Shown piece by piece: positions 61,415 through 64,000 of a DNA stretch of 64,000 nucleotides; positions within the stretch are counted from its first letter, which is position 1; every line of letters begins with the position of its first letter. Location of the stretch: assembly GCA_024642245.1 (NCBI GenBank), contig JAHEBM010000002.1, positions 1-64,000 of the forward strand. The letters are read 5' to 3'. The notes beneath the pieces were generated by a model. It was not told the origin of the DNA, searched no databases, and worked only from the letters and a program-made list of their open reading frames with translations. A program made the translations under genes and the position numbers. The stretch comes from Haliea sp. (GTDB lineage: Bacteria > Pseudomonadota > Gammaproteobacteria > Pseudomonadales > Halieaceae).

Positions 61415-61990
61415 TCAGGCGTTCTGGATGACCAGGAGGGCGCCCCTGGCCTTGATCGGCGAGCGTGTCTCCCATTCGATCACATCTGCGCAGTGACGCT
61501 CAACACAGCGCGCCGCCATTTCATGGAAGGTCGGGCGTTCCGGGTCGGCAATGATAATCTGCTTGACGCCGGCCCTGACCGCGCGGTTCACCATGTTGTA
61601 AACCGGGTCCACCAGCTCGTCCCAGAAACAGATGTCTGCCGCGATGAGCATGTCAAACCGGGACAGCTGCCGGGTAGTCAGCTTTTCAAAGCGGGACACC
61701 AGCGCAGTGGTCGAGACGTCGTTCAGGTCTGCCGCCACTTCCAGGAAGGGGAAGACATCGGGGTCCGCGTCCACGGAAGTGACCTGCGATCCCAGTTTTT
61801 TCGCGCACCAGATCCCCGAGGCACCCCACCCGCATCCCACGTCGATGACCGTTTTCGCCTGTTCGGGTGGATTCTGCTTCAGGTAGTCCATGAGCAGGCA
61901 ACTCGACTTCCAGAGCTTGTTGCCGTGTATGGACGGGTAGTTACCTTCCCGCTTTACCCTGCGAATATCGGGATGGGAGGCCGTGGGCAT
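61415..61990 (-). CDS. Class I SAM-dependent methyltransferase
   Basis: A 191-residue methyltransferase. Motif I is VIDVGCGWGASGIWCAKKLG (48-67), followed by an acidic SVDADPDVFPF loop and DMLIAADICFWDELVDPVYN. The pattern resembles the protein-lysine methyltransferase group (nicotinamide N-methylase / METTL20-like), but the substrate is not clear. ATG at 61990 is chosen over an in-frame ATG at 62038. The stop converges with the TPR gene 11 bases away. Confidence 0.82.
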   Translation of the reverse strand: MPTASHPDIRRVKREGNYPSIHGNKLWKSSCLLMDYLKQNPPEQAKTVIDVGCGWGASGIWCAKKLGSQVTSVDADPDVFPFLEVAADLNDVSTTALVSRFEKLTTRQLSRFDMLIAADICFWDELVDPVYNMVNRAVRAGVKQIIIADPERPTFHEMAARCVERHCADVIEWETRSPIKARGALLVIQNA

Positions 61991-62069
61991 GATAACGCCC
62001 CTGAAACGCCTCTGGGTGATCGCTTTTTTCCTGGTCAATTTCAGTCCCTGCTATCTCGCGGCGGATGGC

Positions 62070-62528
62070 TTACTCGAGGCCTTCGACATCTTCAGCCTGT
62101 GGTCCCTTGTCACTATCGGCCACGACGAAGGTGACCTGCTGGCCATCTCGGAGGCCGCGGCGACCCCCGCCCCTGATCGAACGGAAGTGGACGAAAATTT
62201 CCTCGCCGTCATCCTTGGTAATAAAGCCAAAACCCTTGGATACATTAAACCACTTGACCTGCCCGTGTTCACGCGCGCCGTCGCTTGCATTTGCGCGCGG
62301 GGTGGATTTGGCGGCTGCGGGCCTGGCAGCTTTTGGCCGGGTTTTCCCGGATGCGGGAGCCGCCCGCCGGCCCGGCAGTGAGACCAGCAGGGCCGTGCTG
62401 ACAGTCGCTGCGCAAAAAGCGATGAACAGCACCGGGGCGGCATGTGTGCCGCCGGCGAGCCAGGTAGTGATGGCGGTGGCGACAGCGGCAATGGCAACGC
62501 TGATAAAAATTTTTGCAATAAGACTCAT
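62070..62528 (-). CDS. Membrane-anchored cold-shock-domain protein
   Basis: A 152-residue protein with two N-terminal hydrophobic helices (about 5-25, IAKIFISVAIAAVATAITTW; and about 32-50, PVLFIAFCAATVSTALLVS). A basic, Ala/Pro-rich linker (about 52-87) leads to a C-terminal cold-shock domain (88-150) with RNP1 KGFGFI (98-103) and RNP2 IFVHF (111-115). Cold-shock domains bind single-stranded RNA or DNA; this one would be held at the cytosolic membrane face. Fusions with membrane parts are known, usually with the domain at the N-terminus and DUF1294 behind it, so this order is less common. A paralogous Csp is encoded next door. Confidence 0.85.
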   Translation of the reverse strand: MSLIAKIFISVAIAAVATAITTWLAGGTHAAPVLFIAFCAATVSTALLVSLPGRRAAPASGKTRPKAARPAAAKSTPRANASDGAREHGQVKWFNVSKGFGFITKDDGEEIFVHFRSIRGGGRRGLRDGQQVTFVVADSDKGPQAEDVEGLE

Positions 62529-62749
62529 CTAATTCCTCTCGTACGCTGGGCCCCGAATCTGGCAGGGGCGTGGATGCGGCGCAATTTTAGCACCATTCGG
62601 CACGGCAGGTATGCAAGCCAGCGGATTACCTTACAAGAAAGCGCTGCCGGAGGAAGAACAGAAGGAAGCAAGCGCATTCGCCGTGGGCGTGCGCTGGCTG
62701 GTGAATGCAGCTGAAGTCAGGTCTGTCGTGGCGCGGGGCGGGCGCCGGG

Positions 62750-62962
62750 TTACAGCTTCATGACATCCTCGGCCTGCAGGCCCTTTGGGCCTTCGACCAG
62801 TTTGAACTCTACTGCCTGCCCCTCATTGAGAGTGCGGTAACCGTCCCCCTGGATAGAGCGAAAATGCACGAATACATCATCCTCACTCTCCTGTCGGGTA
62901 ATGAAGCCAAAACCCTTGGCGTTATTGAACCATTTCACCGTGCCGCTTACGCGATCTGTCAT
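62750..62962 (-). CDS. Cold-shock protein, CspA family
   Basis: A 70-residue single cold-shock domain that binds single-stranded nucleic acid and prevents RNA secondary structure. It has [13 protein letters not shown] (RNP1 at 16-21) and VFVHF (RNP2 at 30-34). ATG at 62962 is decided by GAGGAAAG just upstream and by the usual Csp length; the frame is open to 63109. It shares VKWFN, KGFGFIT, FVHFRSI and QAEDV with the membrane-anchored homologue at 62070, suggesting a local duplication. It lies between that gene and valS, all on the minus strand. Confidence 0.93.
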   Translation of the reverse strand: MTDRVSGTVKWFNNAKGFGFITRQESEDDVFVHFRSIQGDGYRTLNEGQAVEFKLVEGPKGLQAEDVMKL

Positions 62963-63065
62963 ACCACTTTCCTCGGACTTTCGTTTGGCTTTTATTCCGC
63001 TTTTATTATGCTTCACTGACCGACGAGGACAGGGAAGACTCGAAATTCTTGTTACCGAGGTGTCG

Positions 63066-64000
63066 TTACATCTGCCGGATGTGCTTCTCCTGCTCCCGTA
63101 ACGTCTCAAGCGCCTGCTGTTGCGCCTGCATTTTTTCCTGTTCCTTGGCCACTACGGCCGCCGGGGCCTTGTCAACGAACGAAGCGTTGCCCAATTTACC
63201 CTTTATACGGTCCAGGTCTTTCTCCAGTTTTTCTATTTCCCTGGCCAGACGAAGAAGTTCTGCGCCCTTGTCTATGAGGCCCGCCATGGGCACCAGTATT
63301 TCCAGTTCACCTACCAGCGCTGTTGCCGCCACCGGGCTTTCATCGCTTGCATCGAGCCAGGTGACGTCTGCGAGTTTGGCCAGCTTTTTCAGGAACTGGG
63401 CATTATCGAGCAGTCTGTTCCTGTCCTGGGCGTCACCGTTCCTGAGGAAGACAGAGAGCGCTTTTCCGGGCGGTATATTCATTTCACCGCGAATATTTCG
63501 AATGCCGACAATCACGCCTTTGAGCCATTCTATATCCGCGTTTGCGACACTGTCCACGCCTTTCTCCCCACCCTGCGGGTAGGGTTCGAGCATGATGGTG
63601 GCGCCGGTTTTTCCCGCCAGCGGTCCAACAGTTTGCCAGATTTCCTCGGTAATAAACGGCATGAACGGATGCAGCAATCGCAGCGTCGTCTCCAGCACTA
63701 CCAGCAGGGTGTGCCGGGTCCCGCGCTTGGCTGCCTCGGAGGCATTGTCATCCCATAGAACCGGTTTCGACAGTTCGAGATACCAGTCGCAATATTCGTT
63801 CCAGGTGAATTCGTAAAGCGCCTGCGAAGCAAGGTCGAAACGATAACTTGCCACCGCATGTTCCACTGCCGCCCTGGTTTCCTCCAGCTTGCCGGTAATC
63901 CAGCGGTCGGCCAGGCTGAGTTCAACCGCGGCGCCACTGGACAGCTGGCAGTCCTGGCCTTCGCAGTTCATCAGCACATAACGGGCTGCGTTCCAGATTT
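63066..64000 (-). CDS. valS: Valyl-tRNA synthetase, C-terminal part (cut by window edge)
   Basis: About 311 residues of the C-terminal end of ValRS; the start lies beyond the right edge. Visible parts are [16 protein letters not shown] at the end of the catalytic region, the anticodon-binding helices ([56 protein letters not shown]), and the C-terminal coiled coil (about the last 70 residues, [20 protein letters not shown] and [19 protein letters not shown]) that binds tRNA. It charges tRNA-Val in the cytosol. The coding frame is continuous to position 64000. Confidence 0.95.
   Translation of the reverse strand, partial: IWNAARYVLMNCEGQDCQLSSGAAVELSLADRWITGKLEETRAAVEHAVASYRFDLASQALYEFTWNEYCDWYLELSKPVLWDDNASEAAKRGTRHTLLVVLETTLRLLHPFMPFITEEIWQTVGPLAGKTGATIMLEPYPQGGEKGVDSVANADIEWLKGVIVGIRNIRGEMNIPPGKALSVFLRNGDAQDRNRLLDNAQFLKKLAKLADVTWLDASDESPVAATALVGELEILVPMAGLIDKGAELLRLAREIEKLEKDLDRIKGKLGNASFVDKAPAAVVAKEQEKMQAQQQALETLREQEKHIRQM

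Noticed and set aside
1-64000. Genomic island, prophage or insertion sequence
   Set aside because: No integrase, transposase, phage gene, tRNA junction or long flanking repeat was found, and base and codon use look even across the window.

Overview
The window is a dense, high-GC stretch of bacterial chromosome. I count 52 protein genes, one of them (valS) cut by the right edge. I see no tRNA, rRNA, CRISPR array, insertion sequence or prophage. The gene content suggests a marine-type gammaproteobacterium, plausibly of the Halieaceae / OM60-NOR5 kind. The signs are a TonB-dependent receptor, RapA, a SprT-like protease, an IscR-led SUF operon with SufT, AsmA and DUF748 envelope proteins, a wax ester synthase with many acyl-CoA enzymes, and DUF3604. 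The lineage is an inference from gene content, not from a marker-gene comparison.

Layout. Positions 1-3387 carry a glutathione S-transferase and a TonB-dependent receptor. A small secreted Rap1a/Tai-like protein follows at 3692, then exopolyphosphatase and a 1256-residue AsmA-like protein (4072-9428). A three-gene cassette at 9503-12675 encodes a retropepsin-like lipoprotein, an inactive transglutaminase fused to 7 membrane helices, and an ATP-grasp ligase. At 12901-12965, two back-to-back IscR-type boxes and a separate palindrome precede iscR-sufBCDS-(A-type carrier)-sufT-sufE and a Tat-signal short-chain dehydrogenase (13024-20769).

Positions 20756-28119 (minus strand) look like one operon for D-amino acids and 5-oxoproline: DUF1445, pxpA, pxpB, pxpC, a D-glutamate cyclase-like protein, a D-amino acid aminotransferase, alanine racemase and a MATE exporter. 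Diverging from it are tesB and an acyl-CoA synthetase (28221-30711), with a palindrome filling the spacer of the predicted tesB promoter. An RND efflux pair lies at 30717-34843. Then come a DUF3336 patatin, an aminoglycoside-phosphotransferase-fold protein, a SprT-like protease, a DUF748 protein, an AraC-type regulator and a diguanylate cyclase.

Positions 43804-52808 hold a nine-gene plus-strand acyl-CoA degradation cluster: acyl-CoA dehydrogenase, SDR, alpha-methylacyl-CoA racemase, isomerase-like crotonase, biotin-type carboxyltransferase, DUF3604, SDR and alpha/beta hydrolase, in that order, with one more enzyme converging on it (a Baeyer-Villiger-type monooxygenase). The last part carries rapA-tatD, a wax ester synthase/DGAT with a Lys-Ala tail, a TPR protein, a methyltransferase, a membrane-anchored cold-shock-domain protein, a classical Csp and the end of valS.

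The two most interesting systems are the D-glutamate/5-oxoproline operon, which can be written as a continuous route from alanine to glutamate, and the acyl-CoA cluster, which contains a carboxyltransferase with no biotin partner here and the uncharacterised DUF3604 protein.
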